DNA from: Pseudodesulfovibrio sp.
Lineage (GTDB): Bacteria; Desulfobacterota; Desulfovibrionia; Desulfovibrionales; Desulfovibrionaceae
DNA length: 9,464 bases
Assembly: GCA_022712815.1 (NCBI GenBank)
Contig: JAFLJW010000025.1
Coordinates: 1-9,464, forward strand
Reading direction: 5' to 3'
The first letter of the stretch is position 1. Every line of letters begins with the position of its first letter. The notes below the pieces were generated by a model. The model had not been told where the DNA came from. It searched no databases and saw only the letters and a list, made by a program, of their open reading frames with translations. The position numbers were made by a program, and so were the translations under genes. Of the stretch, positions 1-7,380 are shown one piece after another.

Positions 1-2056
1 CGTAACCAATACAGGAAGATATGCCAGCCGGTTTATAAACAACCGGGCAGCCGGAAACAATGGCGGCAGATACCATGCCCACAGAGATGGCAAGGGGAAA
101 ATTCCACGGGGCGATGACAGCGGCAACGCCCTTACCCTGATAGAAAAGCTGGCTCATCTCACCGGGAGCATGACCCATGCGGCGGGGTTTGCCCATGCGG
201 GTCATTTCCCGCGCATAGTATTCGAGGAAATCAATGGCCTCGCCCACATCGCTCTGCGCCTGATCCCACTGCTTGCCCACTTCAAGGATCTGAATCGCAC
301 ACAATGTGTGGATATTGTCTTTCAGATACTGAGCGGCCTTGAGCAAAATTCCGGCCCGATCTTCAGCGGAGACATCGCGCCAGGAAAGGTATGCTTCGGA
401 TGCGGCCTCAATGGCCTTGTCCACTTCGACAACACCGGCCTGACAGACGGACCCGATGATCTCATCTGGATTGGCCGGATTGTAGGAATCCAGCATGTCA
501 TCGGTCTCAACTTCCTGCCCGTTGATGAAAATCGGCACTTTACCGCCCATGTCGGCGCGAACCTTGGCAATAGCCGCAGGGTATGCATTTCGCTCGGCTT
601 CGATGGTGAAATCAACAGCCGGATAATTCTGGAACCGAGCCAATCCTTCGGACGGCTGCGGGGGCGTGCACTTGCCTTCAAGCTGACCTCGCAAGGTCGT
701 TTCCGGGTTCTCCAAAAGATGATCCATGTCAGCTTCGTCCGCAAAGGTCTGCTTGAGAAAGGACTCGTTGGCCGTATTTTCAAGCAGGCGGCGAACCAGA
801 TAGGCCATGCCGGGCAGCAGGTCGCCGTATGGGCAGTAGAGCCGGACGCGCCGGGCAACATTCTTCAACCCTTTGCGGACAGGCTCGGCCATGCCGTAAA
901 GTATCTGAAATTCGTATCTGTCCTCCGGGATATTCATGGAACTCGCCATTTCCATGACAGCGGAAATGGAGCGGACATTGTGCGAGGCGCAGGCATAGTG
1001 ACAAATGTCGCTGTTCTCAAGAATCATCTTGGAAACGCGCTCAAAGGCCATGTCGGATTCCGGCTTGTAGGTCCAGACAGGAACCGGCCAGCCGTTCTGC
1101 TTGGCCGTGACGGTTTCATAGTCCCAGTATGCTCCCTTGACCAGACGGATGGACACGGGGAAATCCTTGTCTCGCGCCCAGGTCAGGAAATCACGGACAT
1201 CATCGTCCACGCACTTCAAATAAGCCTGAAAAACAATGCCGAGGTGCGGATAATCAGGATATTTGGTGCGCAGCCGTTTGTACAGCTCGATTGTGGCGTC
1301 CTTGTACTTGAGCGACTCCATGTCGATGCACATGAACCCGCCCATCTCCATGACCTTCTTGTAGATCGGTTCGATGCGCGACATCATGCCTGCGGCAGTG
1401 CCGTCAACATCCACGGATTTGGACTGGGAATAAAATGCGGAAGGCTTCACCGCCACGTTGACCTTGGGCGCATGCCCCCAGTCGAGATTGTCGGCCCCGC
1501 CATCAAGCGGACTCCACTTGCCCATTTCCTTTTGGACGGCATCGAGTACTTCAAGGTAGCCGTCCCGGTAGATAGCGGACTCTTTCTCGGAGACCGTGGC
1601 CTCGCCCAGCAGGTCAAGGACAAAGGCGAACCCGTCCTTGCGCAGCTTTTTGATACCCTTTACAGCCTCCTTGCTCACCTGCCCGATGATGAACTGACGA
1701 GCCATGGATTCGATGTTGGAGCGGATGGTCTTATTCAGGACCTTGGCGACCAGACCACCGCCAATCTTGGTCTTGGTGGCACCCCATTTGAGAACATCCG
1801 GGATATTGGCATCCTCGGTCGCGAAATATTCTTCGATATGACGTGAAAGAGATTCCGAGGTGTTGAGGTAAGGTAAAACATCAACAAAACGAAACATCTG
1901 GACCTTGAAATCATCATTTTTCATGGCCCAATCCATCACCTTTCCAGTCCACCATCCCTTGTTGAAAACCGAAGGAGATTCGCCGGAAATGGATGCAAAA
2001 AACTCCCTGCCCCGAGATATGATTCGCGGGTCCAGGGAGGAAATATCAATGGTCAT
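1..2056 (-). CDS. putA: Bifunctional proline dehydrogenase / L-glutamate gamma-semialdehyde (P5C) dehydrogenase, 5' part; runs off the left edge
   Basis: This enzyme oxidises proline to P5C with FAD, then P5C to glutamate with NAD+. The visible 685 codons read without a stop or frameshift. The proline dehydrogenase barrel spans about residues 140-432, with VLDLLGEA (146-153), VAVKPSAF (201-208), SIRLVKGAYWD (302-312), FQILYGMAEPVRKG (383-396) and the substrate-binding region RLYCPYGD...YLVRRLLENTANESF. An aldehyde dehydrogenase domain begins near residue 500 with FINGQEV, and VIAPWNFPLAI (647-657) and YKPA mark the start of its NAD site. Its catalytic Cys and Glu lie outside the window. I see no ribbon-helix-helix DNA-binding region in the N-terminal 100 residues, so it is probably not self-regulating as E. 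coli PutA is. The ATG at 2056 is preceded by AAGGAG (2063-2068) with six spacer bases. The gene follows the Lrp-type regulator by 22 bases, so they probably share a transcript. Family assignment is firm. The full bifunctional length is inferred. Confidence 0.95.
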   Translation of the reverse strand, partial: MTIDISSLDPRIISRGREFFASISGESPSVFNKGWWTGKVMDWAMKNDDFKVQMFRFVDVLPYLNTSESLSRHIEEYFATEDANIPDVLKWGATKTKIGGGLVAKVLNKTIRSNIESMARQFIIGQVSKEAVKGIKKLRKDGFAFVLDLLGEATVSEKESAIYRDGYLEVLDAVQKEMGKWSPLDGGADNLDWGHAPKVNVAVKPSAFYSQSKSVDVDGTAAGMMSRIEPIYKKVMEMGGFMCIDMESLKYKDATIELYKRLRTKYPDYPHLGIVFQAYLKCVDDDVRDFLTWARDKDFPVSIRLVKGAYWDYETVTAKQNGWPVPVWTYKPESDMAFERVSKMILENSDICHYACASHNVRSISAVMEMASSMNIPEDRYEFQILYGMAEPVRKGLKNVARRVRLYCPYGDLLPGMAYLVRRLLENTANESFLKQTFADEADMDHLLENPETTLRGQLEGKCTPPQPSEGLARFQNYPAVDFTIEAERNAYPAAIAKVRADMGGKVPIFINGQEVETDDMLDSYNPANPDEIIGSVCQAGVVEVDKAIEAASEAYLSWRDVSAEDRAGILLKAAQYLKDNIHTLCAIQILEVGKQWDQAQSDVGEAIDFLEYYAREMTRMGKPRRMGHAPGEMSQLFYQGKGVAAVIAPWNFPLAISVGMVSAAIVSGCPVVYKPAGISSCIGY

Positions 2057-2078
2057 CAAAGACTCCTTGAAGTATGCT

Positions 2079-2552
2079 CTAGTCGTCAGAAACTGGCAGA
2101 GGGATGACACGAGACTCTTTCACCGTGGTCAGCACGATGATGGAATTCGTATCGCGCACAGAGGCAATGGTGCCAAATTTTGCCAGCGTGGCCTGAAGGG
2201 CCTCAGTATCTTCCACACGAACCTTGACCAGATAGGAATCACGGCCAGCGGTATAATGAACCTCAAGAACTTCGGGCAATTCTGCGAGCCTCTGGCCCAC
2301 TTCGGTTGCGCCGACACCCTCTTCCACGCGAATGGAAGTGAAGGCGGTCAGGCCGCGCCCAAGGGTCTTGTGATCAACAATGCACTCAAATCCCTTGATG
2401 ATGCCGCTTCTCTTGAGTTTGCGAACGCGCTCAAGTACAGCAGACGGAGCCTTGCCGACCTTACGAGCTATTTCAGCATTGGAGACTTTGCCGTCAGCCT
2501 GAAGTATATTCAGGATCCTGAGATCGAGTTCGTCAATTTTTCTGTTATTCAT
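2079..2552 (-). CDS. Lrp/AsnC-family transcriptional regulator, probable regulator of putA
   Basis: This 157-residue protein has the standard Lrp/AsnC length and layout. The N-terminal winged helix-turn-helix covers about residues 6-55 (IDELDLRILNILQADGKVSN, then AEIARKVGKAPSAVLERVRKL). A C-terminal RAM ligand-binding domain covers about 68-145, including the conserved turn GRDSYLVKV (103-111). Lrp-type regulators of this kind bind an amino acid and control adjacent metabolic genes. putA lies 22 bases downstream on the same strand, which makes proline-responsive control of putA the natural inference, as with PutR-type regulators. The ATG at 2552 fits the family's usual N-terminus, but no Shine-Dalgarno sequence precedes it, and no in-frame ATG, GTG or TTG lies between it and an upstream stop. 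The effector is not shown by the sequence. Confidence 0.93.
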   Translation of the reverse strand: MNNRKIDELDLRILNILQADGKVSNAEIARKVGKAPSAVLERVRKLKRSGIIKGFECIVDHKTLGRGLTAFTSIRVEEGVGATEVGQRLAELPEVLEVHYTAGRDSYLVKVRVEDTEALQATLAKFGTIASVRDTNSIIVLTTVKESRVIPLPVSDD

Positions 2553-2557
2553 GGTAT

Positions 2558-2576
2558 AAAGGAATAATATTCTTTT
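2558..2576. promoter_or_regulatory. Palindromic candidate operator, Lrp-like box
   Basis: The 19-base aaaggaataatattctttt is an inverted repeat around base 2567. The central arms GAATA/TATTC are perfect, and the outer AAA/TTT match across one mismatched pair. The central 15 bases match about 11 of 15 positions of the E. coli Lrp consensus YAGHAWATTWTDCTR. It overlaps the -10 region of the adjacent Lrp-family gene, as expected for autorepression. Binding by this protein is inferred. Confidence 0.5.
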
Positions 2577-2589
2577 CCAACCTTGTCAA
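2561..2589 (-). promoter_or_regulatory. Probable sigma70-type promoter of the lrp-putA unit
   Basis: On the minus strand a perfect -35 TTGACA (2584-2589) is followed after 17 bases by TATTCC (2561-2566, 3 of 6 matches to TATAAT), or after 14 bases by TATTAT (2564-2569, 5 of 6 but short spacing). Either -10 puts the transcript start within about 1-6 bases of the ATG at 2552. That fits the missing Shine-Dalgarno sequence and suggests a near-leaderless mRNA. The -35 is convincing; the exact -10 is not settled. Confidence 0.55.
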
Positions 2590-2631
2590 CTCATCCATCT
2601 TCCGTCAAAATAAGAAAAAGCACTCTGCACC

Positions 2632-2660
2632 TTTTCATTTTTCAAATCATCAGATATTAT
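2632..2660 (+). promoter_or_regulatory. Candidate promoter for the MCE transport operon
   Basis: TTTTCA (2632-2637) and TATTAT (2655-2660) are separated by 17 bases and point to a transcript start near 2667, about 48 bases before the TTG start of the permease gene. Matches are 4 of 6 and 5 of 6. The rest of the 2553-2714 intergenic region, beyond this and the divergent promoter, shows no small gene or strong hairpin. Confidence 0.35.
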
Positions 2661-2714
2661 TGAGGTTAGGTTGAATTCAGCCACTCCACAACAGAACATC
2701 AGGTAAAATCAGCT

Positions 2715-3860
2715 TTGACAAACCGCACATTGCCAGCAAACCATACCGGAGCAAGCATCCGCATTTCAGCAAATGGGGACAGGATACGTCTCGGCCTGAG
2801 TGGCCGACTGGACGCACCCGGCACCGCTTTTGTCTGGGACGATGCAATCACTCCCGTCCGCAAAGGAAGCTATGCCCATGTGGACGCGGATTGTGCGGAC
2901 ATTACATATCTTGATGGCTCCGGCGTGGCCCTGCTTCTCAAGCTCAGGGAAGAAGCTGCACTATCCGGCGGAAAACTTGAATTGATCAATATCAAAGAGG
3001 AACACCAAAACCTCATCGACCTGACCTGGAACTGCGATCTTCCGCAATTGAAAAAATTCAAAGAACGACGTGGTTTTGCCGTAGCTGTAGGCGAATCAGC
3101 CGGAGAGATTCTGGACGGACTTTACGAGATGGTCGCCTTTGTGGGCGAATCATCAGTCATGATCATCCAATCCATCCGGCACCCCGGTCTGGTCCGTTGG
3201 AAAGATGTCACCCTCTCCTGCATCAATATCGGTGTGGATTCATTATTCATCATCACCCTTCTCGGCTTTCTGATGGGACTTATCATGTCATTCCAGTCCG
3301 CCGTCAGCCTGGAGAGATTCGGCGGAGAGATATTCGTCCCCAACATGCTGGGCTTGGTCATGTTCAGGGAAATGGGACCGCTGGTGACCGCCATCCTCCT
3401 TGCTGCCCGGTCCGGCTCAGCCTTTGCCGCCGAGATCGGCACCATGAAAATCAACGAGGAACTGGACGCCCTGACCACGATGGGTCTCTCCCCCATGCGC
3501 TTTCTGGTGGTCCCCAAACTCCTGTCTTCCATGGCCATGGTCCCGCTGATGACCATCTTTTTCAACATCGCAAGCCTGGTTGGCGGCGCGGTGGTCATGC
3601 TCTCTTTGGGCTTTCCTCTGGTCACCTTCACTTCACGAGTATTTTCCTACCTCGACTACGGCGACTTTGCCGGAGGCATGTTCAAGGCCCTTATATTCAG
3701 CATCCTGGTGGCTGGAGTCGGCTGTCTACGCGGCATGCAGACCCGAAACAGTGCCAGCGCGGTGGGACTGTCCACCACCAGCGCGGTTGTGTCCGGCATC
3801 ATCATGATCGCCTTTGCCGACGGCATTTTCGCCATGGCCTTTTACTATCTTGGCATATAA
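2715..3860 (+). CDS. MCE-transport (Mla-type) ABC permease with fused N-terminal STAS domain
   Basis: This is the inner-membrane permease of an MCE lipid transporter. The C-terminal two-thirds (about residues 155-381) is an MlaE domain with several hydrophobic segments and the family signature REMGPLVTAILLAARSGSAF (218-237), followed by AAEIGTMKINEELDALTTMG. The N-terminal 110 residues look like a STAS domain: IRLGLSGRLDAPG (24-36), a VDADCADITYLDGSGVALLL core and a LELINI strand. In E. coli this role belongs to the separate protein MlaB; here the two appear fused. The length (381 residues) suits STAS-MlaE proteins and exceeds plain MlaE, about 260. The start is TTG, because no in-frame ATG occurs before the STAS domain. 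AGGT at 2701-2704 is a weak ribosome-binding match, and TTG at 2730 is the alternative. The stop abuts the ATPase gene directly. Family assignment is strong; the exact start is moderate. The substrate, presumably phospholipid, is inferred. Confidence 0.93.
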   Translation: MTNRTLPANHTGASIRISANGDRIRLGLSGRLDAPGTAFVWDDAITPVRKGSYAHVDADCADITYLDGSGVALLLKLREEAALSGGKLELINIKEEHQNLIDLTWNCDLPQLKKFKERRGFAVAVGESAGEILDGLYEMVAFVGESSVMIIQSIRHPGLVRWKDVTLSCINIGVDSLFIITLLGFLMGLIMSFQSAVSLERFGGEIFVPNMLGLVMFREMGPLVTAILLAARSGSAFAAEIGTMKINEELDALTTMGLSPMRFLVVPKLLSSMAMVPLMTIFFNIASLVGGAVVMLSLGFPLVTFTSRVFSYLDYGDFAGGMFKALIFSILVAGVGCLRGMQTRNSASAVGLSTTSAVVSGIIMIAFADGIFAMAFYYLGI

Positions 3861-4679
3861 GTGAATGACATGGACGAAAACAAACCGGTCATAAGCATAA
3901 GAAATCTTACCTGCGGCTATGACGACACCGTTATTGTGAAAAACATCAACTTTGACGTCAATAAGGGCGAGATTTTTGTCATTCTCGGCGGCTCCGGTTG
4001 CGGCAAGAGTACGCTGCTCAAGAATATGATAGGGTTGTACCAACCCATGAACGGCCAAATATTCTTCGGGGACGATGAACTTACCAACGCCAGCGGTGAC
4101 AAGCGGGACATGATAATCAGAAAATTCGGCGTCATGTACCAAATGGGCGCATTGTTCGGCTCCATGTCGCTCCTGCAAAACGTCATGTTGCCGCTGGAGG
4201 AATTCACAAACCTGCCGCGCGAGGCCATGACCCTGGTAGCCAAGTCCAAACTCGCCATGGTCAATCTGGAAAACGCCACCTACAAACTGCCTGCAACCAT
4301 CAGCGGCGGCATGAAAAAACGGGCGGCCATAGCCCGGGCCATGGCCCTTGATCCCGGGATTCTCTTTCTCGACGAACCAGGCGCGGGGCTGGACCCCATA
4401 TCCAGTGCCGAGCTTGACGAACTGATACTCAACCTGTCACGAACCCTGGGTATCACCTTTGTCATCGTCAGCCATGAACTGGAAAGCATTTACAAAACCG
4501 CTGATCGGGTTATCATGCTCGACAAGGACGTCAAATCGATAGTGGCCGAAGGCGACCCCAAACATCTCCGGGACACCTCGGAAAACATATTAGTCAAACG
4601 CTTCTTCCACCGCCTGCCATCCCTTGGCAAAACCGGACAAAAAAAATATGTCCCGTCTCGGAATAAGGATACGCGATGA
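3861..4679 (+). CDS. MCE-transport (MlaF-type) ABC ATPase
   Basis: This is the cytoplasmic ATPase that powers the permease. It has a complete ABC nucleotide-binding domain: Walker A GGSGCGKST (43-51), Q-loop YQ (93-94) in the MlaF-like context VMYQMGALFGSM, signature ISGGM (147-151, with Ile in place of the usual Leu), Walker B ILFLDEP (167-173), D-loop GLD (176-178) and H-loop His205. ISGGMKKRAAIARAMALDP is characteristic of the Mla/Mce ATPase subfamily. A C-terminal extension of about 30 basic residues follows the FFHR segment. The GTG at 3861 follows the permease stop with no gap. An in-frame ATG at 3870 would remove three residues. Neither has a strong ribosome-binding site, so translational coupling to the upstream gene is likely. 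Its last four bases overlap the MCE gene start (ATGA). Confidence 0.95.
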   Translation: MNDMDENKPVISIRNLTCGYDDTVIVKNINFDVNKGEIFVILGGSGCGKSTLLKNMIGLYQPMNGQIFFGDDELTNASGDKRDMIIRKFGVMYQMGALFGSMSLLQNVMLPLEEFTNLPREAMTLVAKSKLAMVNLENATYKLPATISGGMKKRAAIARAMALDPGILFLDEPGAGLDPISSAELDELILNLSRTLGITFVIVSHELESIYKTADRVIMLDKDVKSIVAEGDPKHLRDTSENILVKRFFHRLPSLGKTGQKKYVPSRNKDTR

Positions 4680-5827
4680 TTCGTAAACAGGATTATTTCA
4701 AACTCGGAGTCTTCATCATCCTGGGCAGTTGCATGCTCCTTGCGGTGATCATCATTCTCGGTGCTGGAAAATATTTCGAGACCACATACACGCTGGAAAC
4801 GTACTTCAACGAATCCGTCAACGGCCTTGCCGTAGGCTCACCCGTCAAACTCCGGGGCGTGGATATTGGCCGGGTCGTTGCAATCAATTTCGTATTGAAC
4901 GAATATAAAGAAACTCAAAAAGATGACAACAGATATGTTTATGTCGAGTGCGCCATCACACCGGAAATGTTCGCCGATATTCCCAAGGAATCCTTCATCA
5001 CCAAAATTGAAGAAGAAGTAAAACGTGGCCTCAGAATGCGGCCCACATCCCTCGGCCTCACCGGACAACTTTTTCTCAACATTATCTATGTAGACCCCGA
5101 AAACAATGACCCCCTTGAGATATCCTGGAAGCCGAAAGAGGCCTATATCCCCTCGATTCCCAGCACCCTGAGCCGCGTGGAAGCAGCCATAACCACGATC
5201 AGCAAGACTTTGAGCAGCCTCAAAAAAGAAGACATCCAGAGTATCATCGAAGACGTCAAATCCATCGTCAGCTCCATCAGTGACTTCATGAAAACGGAAG
5301 GTGGCCAGAAAGCCGGCATCAGAATACTGAGCATCCTCGAAGAAACACGTCTCATCCTGCACCGTACCAATCAGATACTGGCCGACCCGGCAACAGAGCG
5401 GCTCATTCCCGAAACCGCCGGGGCCATTGCCGGAATCAACAAAATTGTCACCAATTCCGCAGACGACATCATCGCTGCCGCCGGGGAAGCAAAAGCTGCC
5501 CTAGCGAGCTTCAAGCAGGCAGCCGATATCCTGGCGAAAACCCTTACCGACCCACGCATGGACAGGGCCATGTCAGACATCGCCCCGACCTTGGAAAACA
5601 TTGCCAAGGCATCCCGGGACATGACCGCCGCAGTCAGCAAGATACACGCGCTCGTCAACCGCCTCAACTCAGTCGTGGCCAGCGAGGAAGCAAACATCCA
5701 CTCGATCCTTGAAGACACCCGCGAAGTCATGGAAAACTTCAAGGAAATCAGTGGCGATGCCAAACGCTATCCCTCCGGCATCTTCTTCGGCAAACCACCA
5801 AGCAAAGTCTCGCCCGAGGCCAAATAA
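4676..5827 (+). CDS. MCE (MlaD-like) lipid-transport protein with long C-terminal helical region
   Basis: This is the periplasmic substrate-binding component. One membrane anchor (about residues 9-30) is followed by a single MCE domain (about 38-140) with the signature NGLAVGSPVKLRGVDIGRV (49-67) and a closing GLTGQLFLNIIYVDPE. A proline-containing linker (153-163) leads into about 200 residues (164-363) that are hydrophilic, Ala/Ser/Ile-rich and almost certainly helical. The C-terminus carries YPSGIFFGKPP (365-375), similar to the PxxxLFGxPP end I recall in many single-MCE proteins. MCE proteins form hexameric rings. The 383 residues far exceed E. coli MlaD (about 183), so the tail could build a periplasmic tunnel reaching toward the outer membrane; that is inference. 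The ATG overlaps the ATPase stop by four bases and has AAGGA six bases upstream of the ATG. The lipoprotein gene follows after 15 bases. Confidence 0.93.
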   Translation: MIRKQDYFKLGVFIILGSCMLLAVIIILGAGKYFETTYTLETYFNESVNGLAVGSPVKLRGVDIGRVVAINFVLNEYKETQKDDNRYVYVECAITPEMFADIPKESFITKIEEEVKRGLRMRPTSLGLTGQLFLNIIYVDPENNDPLEISWKPKEAYIPSIPSTLSRVEAAITTISKTLSSLKKEDIQSIIEDVKSIVSSISDFMKTEGGQKAGIRILSILEETRLILHRTNQILADPATERLIPETAGAIAGINKIVTNSADDIIAAAGEAKAALASFKQAADILAKTLTDPRMDRAMSDIAPTLENIAKASRDMTAAVSKIHALVNRLNSVVASEEANIHSILEDTREVMENFKEISGDAKRYPSGIFFGKPPSKVSPEAK

Positions 5828-5842
5828 CCGGAGTTATCAATT

Positions 5843-6460
5843 ATGAAAAGATACCACATACTCCTCCTCGTCCTGACCGTTGCCCTTACCATGACCGCCT
5901 GCGTCAAACTGGGGGGCAAGCCGCTGGACAAACGTTATTTCCAAATCACGCCCGTCCGGTCCGGTGAACCTGTCGCAACAAGCAGCGACCTAGTTCTCAA
6001 GGTCCGCAGATTATCGATCTCTGATCTCTATAATACCCGCGAGCTTGTTTACCGCGAGGCCGGTGGCCGCATCGACTCCGATTTTTACAACATGTTCTTT
6101 GTCACACCCGACAACATGATCACCACCGAGTTGCGCTCGTGGCTGGGAGCATCAGGCCTGTTTGCCCACATTATCGAACCCGGCAGCATGGTCGTCCCGA
6201 ACCTGACACTTGAAGGTGTGCTCAATAGTCTGTATGGAGACTATTCGACAGACGCACCCGTAGCTGTGGTGGAGATGCAATTTTTTGTCGTGGATGAATC
6301 AACTCAGGATAATAGCATTGTCTTTTCCAACACTTACATACAGCGTATCCCCATGTCACAGGCCGATCCACAGCAGTTGGTTCAGGCCATGACCAAGGGA
6401 GTACAGACCATTTTCACTGACCTTGAAAAAGACTTGGCCACAGCGCCTCTAAAAAAATAA
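5843..6460 (+). CDS. ABC-type transport auxiliary lipoprotein (PqiC-like family)
   Basis: This 205-residue protein begins with a lipoprotein signal peptide: KR, a hydrophobic stretch LLLVLTVALT, and MTAC with Cys20 as the likely lipidated residue. Met at -3 is unusual, since Leu is the norm. Residue +2 is Val, not Asp, consistent with outer-membrane sorting by the enterobacterial rule. The mature part matches the ABC_trans_aux family: YFQITP near the start, a DLVLKVRRLSISDLYNTRELVYR segment, then DNMITTELRSWLGASGLF and a C-terminal QAMTKGVQTIF helix. PqiC of E. coli is the best-known relative; it is an outer-membrane lipoprotein partnering an MCE protein. Position directly after the MCE gene supports that role. 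GGAG lies nine bases before the ATG. The gene overlaps darP by one base. Confidence 0.88.
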   Translation: MKRYHILLLVLTVALTMTACVKLGGKPLDKRYFQITPVRSGEPVATSSDLVLKVRRLSISDLYNTRELVYREAGGRIDSDFYNMFFVTPDNMITTELRSWLGASGLFAHIIEPGSMVVPNLTLEGVLNSLYGDYSTDAPVAVVEMQFFVVDESTQDNSIVFSNTYIQRIPMSQADPQQLVQAMTKGVQTIFTDLEKDLATAPLKK

Positions 6461-6993
6461 TGGGCAAGAAAAAACGCAACTATCGTCCCGATGAATTCGA
6501 TGAAATCGAAGAAGCTCCCAGCCGATCCCAACTCAAACGGGAATCCAGGGAACTTCAAAAACTCGGACTGGCTTTCGTCGCTCTGGGCGATACCATCATC
6601 AGGGAATCCGGCCTCCCGCCAGAAATTGAGGAAGCCCTTCTTCGGCTCAAGACGATCTCCAAGCACGAAGCCCGGCGCAGGCACCTGCAATACATCGGCA
6701 AGATGATGCGCACCTTTGATACGACCCACGTCCGCGAAATCGTCGAAGCAGCCGAGAAAGGACACTCTCTCAAGACAGCCGATTTTCACCGAATCGAAGT
6801 CCTGCGCGAGCAACTGATCGACGGAGACGACGATCAGTTGCAGGAACTATTTGATTCTCACCCGGAAGAAGGCCAGCGACTACGGCAGCTTGTCCTCGGA
6901 GCACGTCGGGAAAAAGAAAATGGAAAACCACCTAAAAGCACTCGTGCGCTCTTCAAGCTCCTGCGCACGCTTCTCGTTGACATGAAAAAATAA
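6460..6993 (+). CDS. darP: Ribosome biogenesis factor DarP (YjgA, DUF615 family)
   Basis: This 177-residue, highly charged protein has the DarP/YjgA hallmarks: SRSQLKRESRELQKLG (21-36), a LPPEIEEALLRLKTISKHEARRRHL segment, and QYIGKMMRTFD (77-87). These match the family pattern of a KRE-LQ-LG start and a conserved QYIGKLMR core. In E. coli DarP associates with 50S subunits late in assembly. Two helical bundles are expected; a low-complexity basic region (REKENGKPPKS) precedes the last helix. The ATG overlaps the lipoprotein stop (TAATG), so translation is probably coupled to the transport operon, although the functions look unrelated. No terminator is obvious directly after it. Size matches the family. 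Confidence 0.9.
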   Translation: MGKKKRNYRPDEFDEIEEAPSRSQLKRESRELQKLGLAFVALGDTIIRESGLPPEIEEALLRLKTISKHEARRRHLQYIGKMMRTFDTTHVREIVEAAEKGHSLKTADFHRIEVLREQLIDGDDDQLQELFDSHPEEGQRLRQLVLGARREKENGKPPKSTRALFKLLRTLLVDMKK

Positions 6994-7007
6994 CACCACC
7001 TACCCCC

Positions 7008-7035
7008 TTGACGTTGGAAACAACGGAATTATCTT
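7008..7035 (+). promoter_or_regulatory. Candidate promoter of the Cys-rich small-protein gene
   Basis: TTGACG (7008-7013, 5 of 6) and TATCTT (7030-7035, 4 of 6) lie 16 bases apart and predict a start near 7042, giving a leader of about 43 bases ending in a strong AAGGAG. A perfect small inverted repeat CGTTG-GAAA-CAACG (7012-7025) fills the spacer and might be an operator half or chance. Confidence 0.45.
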
Positions 7036-7084
7036 TCATTTCAACAAGCAAAGCAGGGCCGCACGCACTGCATAAGGAGATACC

Positions 7085-7354
7085 ATGGTCATTCACGAAT
7101 ATGCCGGAATCATCACAGAACTGGACGACAGGAACTGTCCGCATTGCGGCAAACAAATGGAGCCGTGGCTCGCCCCCCCGGAAACAGGATGGAACGTCAT
7201 CCTGATCTGCAACAGCAATAGCTGCAAATTTTATCTCGGCTCCGAATGTGACATCGAGCACAAGCGCGAAGGTTCGCATCTGGGTTGCCGCTACGCAGAA
7301 GACCCGGGCAACGGATACAAGTCCATGAACGTCCTTGCCGTCTGCCCTCACTAA
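7085..7354 (+). CDS. Small cysteine-rich protein of unknown function, probable zinc-binding
   Basis: This 89-residue soluble protein has no signal peptide or membrane segment. It has seven cysteines: a knuckle CPHC (18-21), CNSNSC (42-47), then Cys55, Cys68 and Cys87. The first two pairs are spaced like a zinc ribbon (CxxC about 20 residues before CxxxxC). The tail CDIEHKREGSHLGCRYAEDPGNGYKSMNVLAVCP could add further metal ligands, including His59 and His65. I do not recognise a named family. It is certainly expressed as a gene of its own by the look of it: AAGGAG sits six bases before the ATG, a candidate promoter lies 50-77 bases upstream, and a strong terminator follows within 30 bases. 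Expression alone, apart from the operon before it, says nothing about its function. Confidence 0.8.
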   Translation: MVIHEYAGIITELDDRNCPHCGKQMEPWLAPPETGWNVILICNSNSCKFYLGSECDIEHKREGSHLGCRYAEDPGNGYKSMNVLAVCPH

Positions 7355-7380
7355 TCAGAGAAGATTGAGAGAACACCGCC

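Noticed and set aside
170..1846. 558-codon open frame on the plus strand, antisense to putA
   Set aside because: The minus strand reads as a complete, motif-rich PutA through the whole interval. The plus-strand frame shows no family motifs and is the expected by-product of codon bias.
1905..2567. 220-codon plus-strand open frame across the Lrp gene and putA start
   Set aside because: It is antisense to a clear Lrp/AsnC gene and covers its promoter; no recognisable domain.
2715..2720. TTGACA at the permease start codon as a -35 element
   Set aside because: No acceptable -10 lies 16-18 bases downstream, and it would start transcription inside the STAS domain.
3122..3631. 169-codon minus-strand open frame inside the permease gene
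   Set aside because: It is a shadow of the MlaE domain reading; low-complexity Met/Ser/Arg-rich composition and no motifs.
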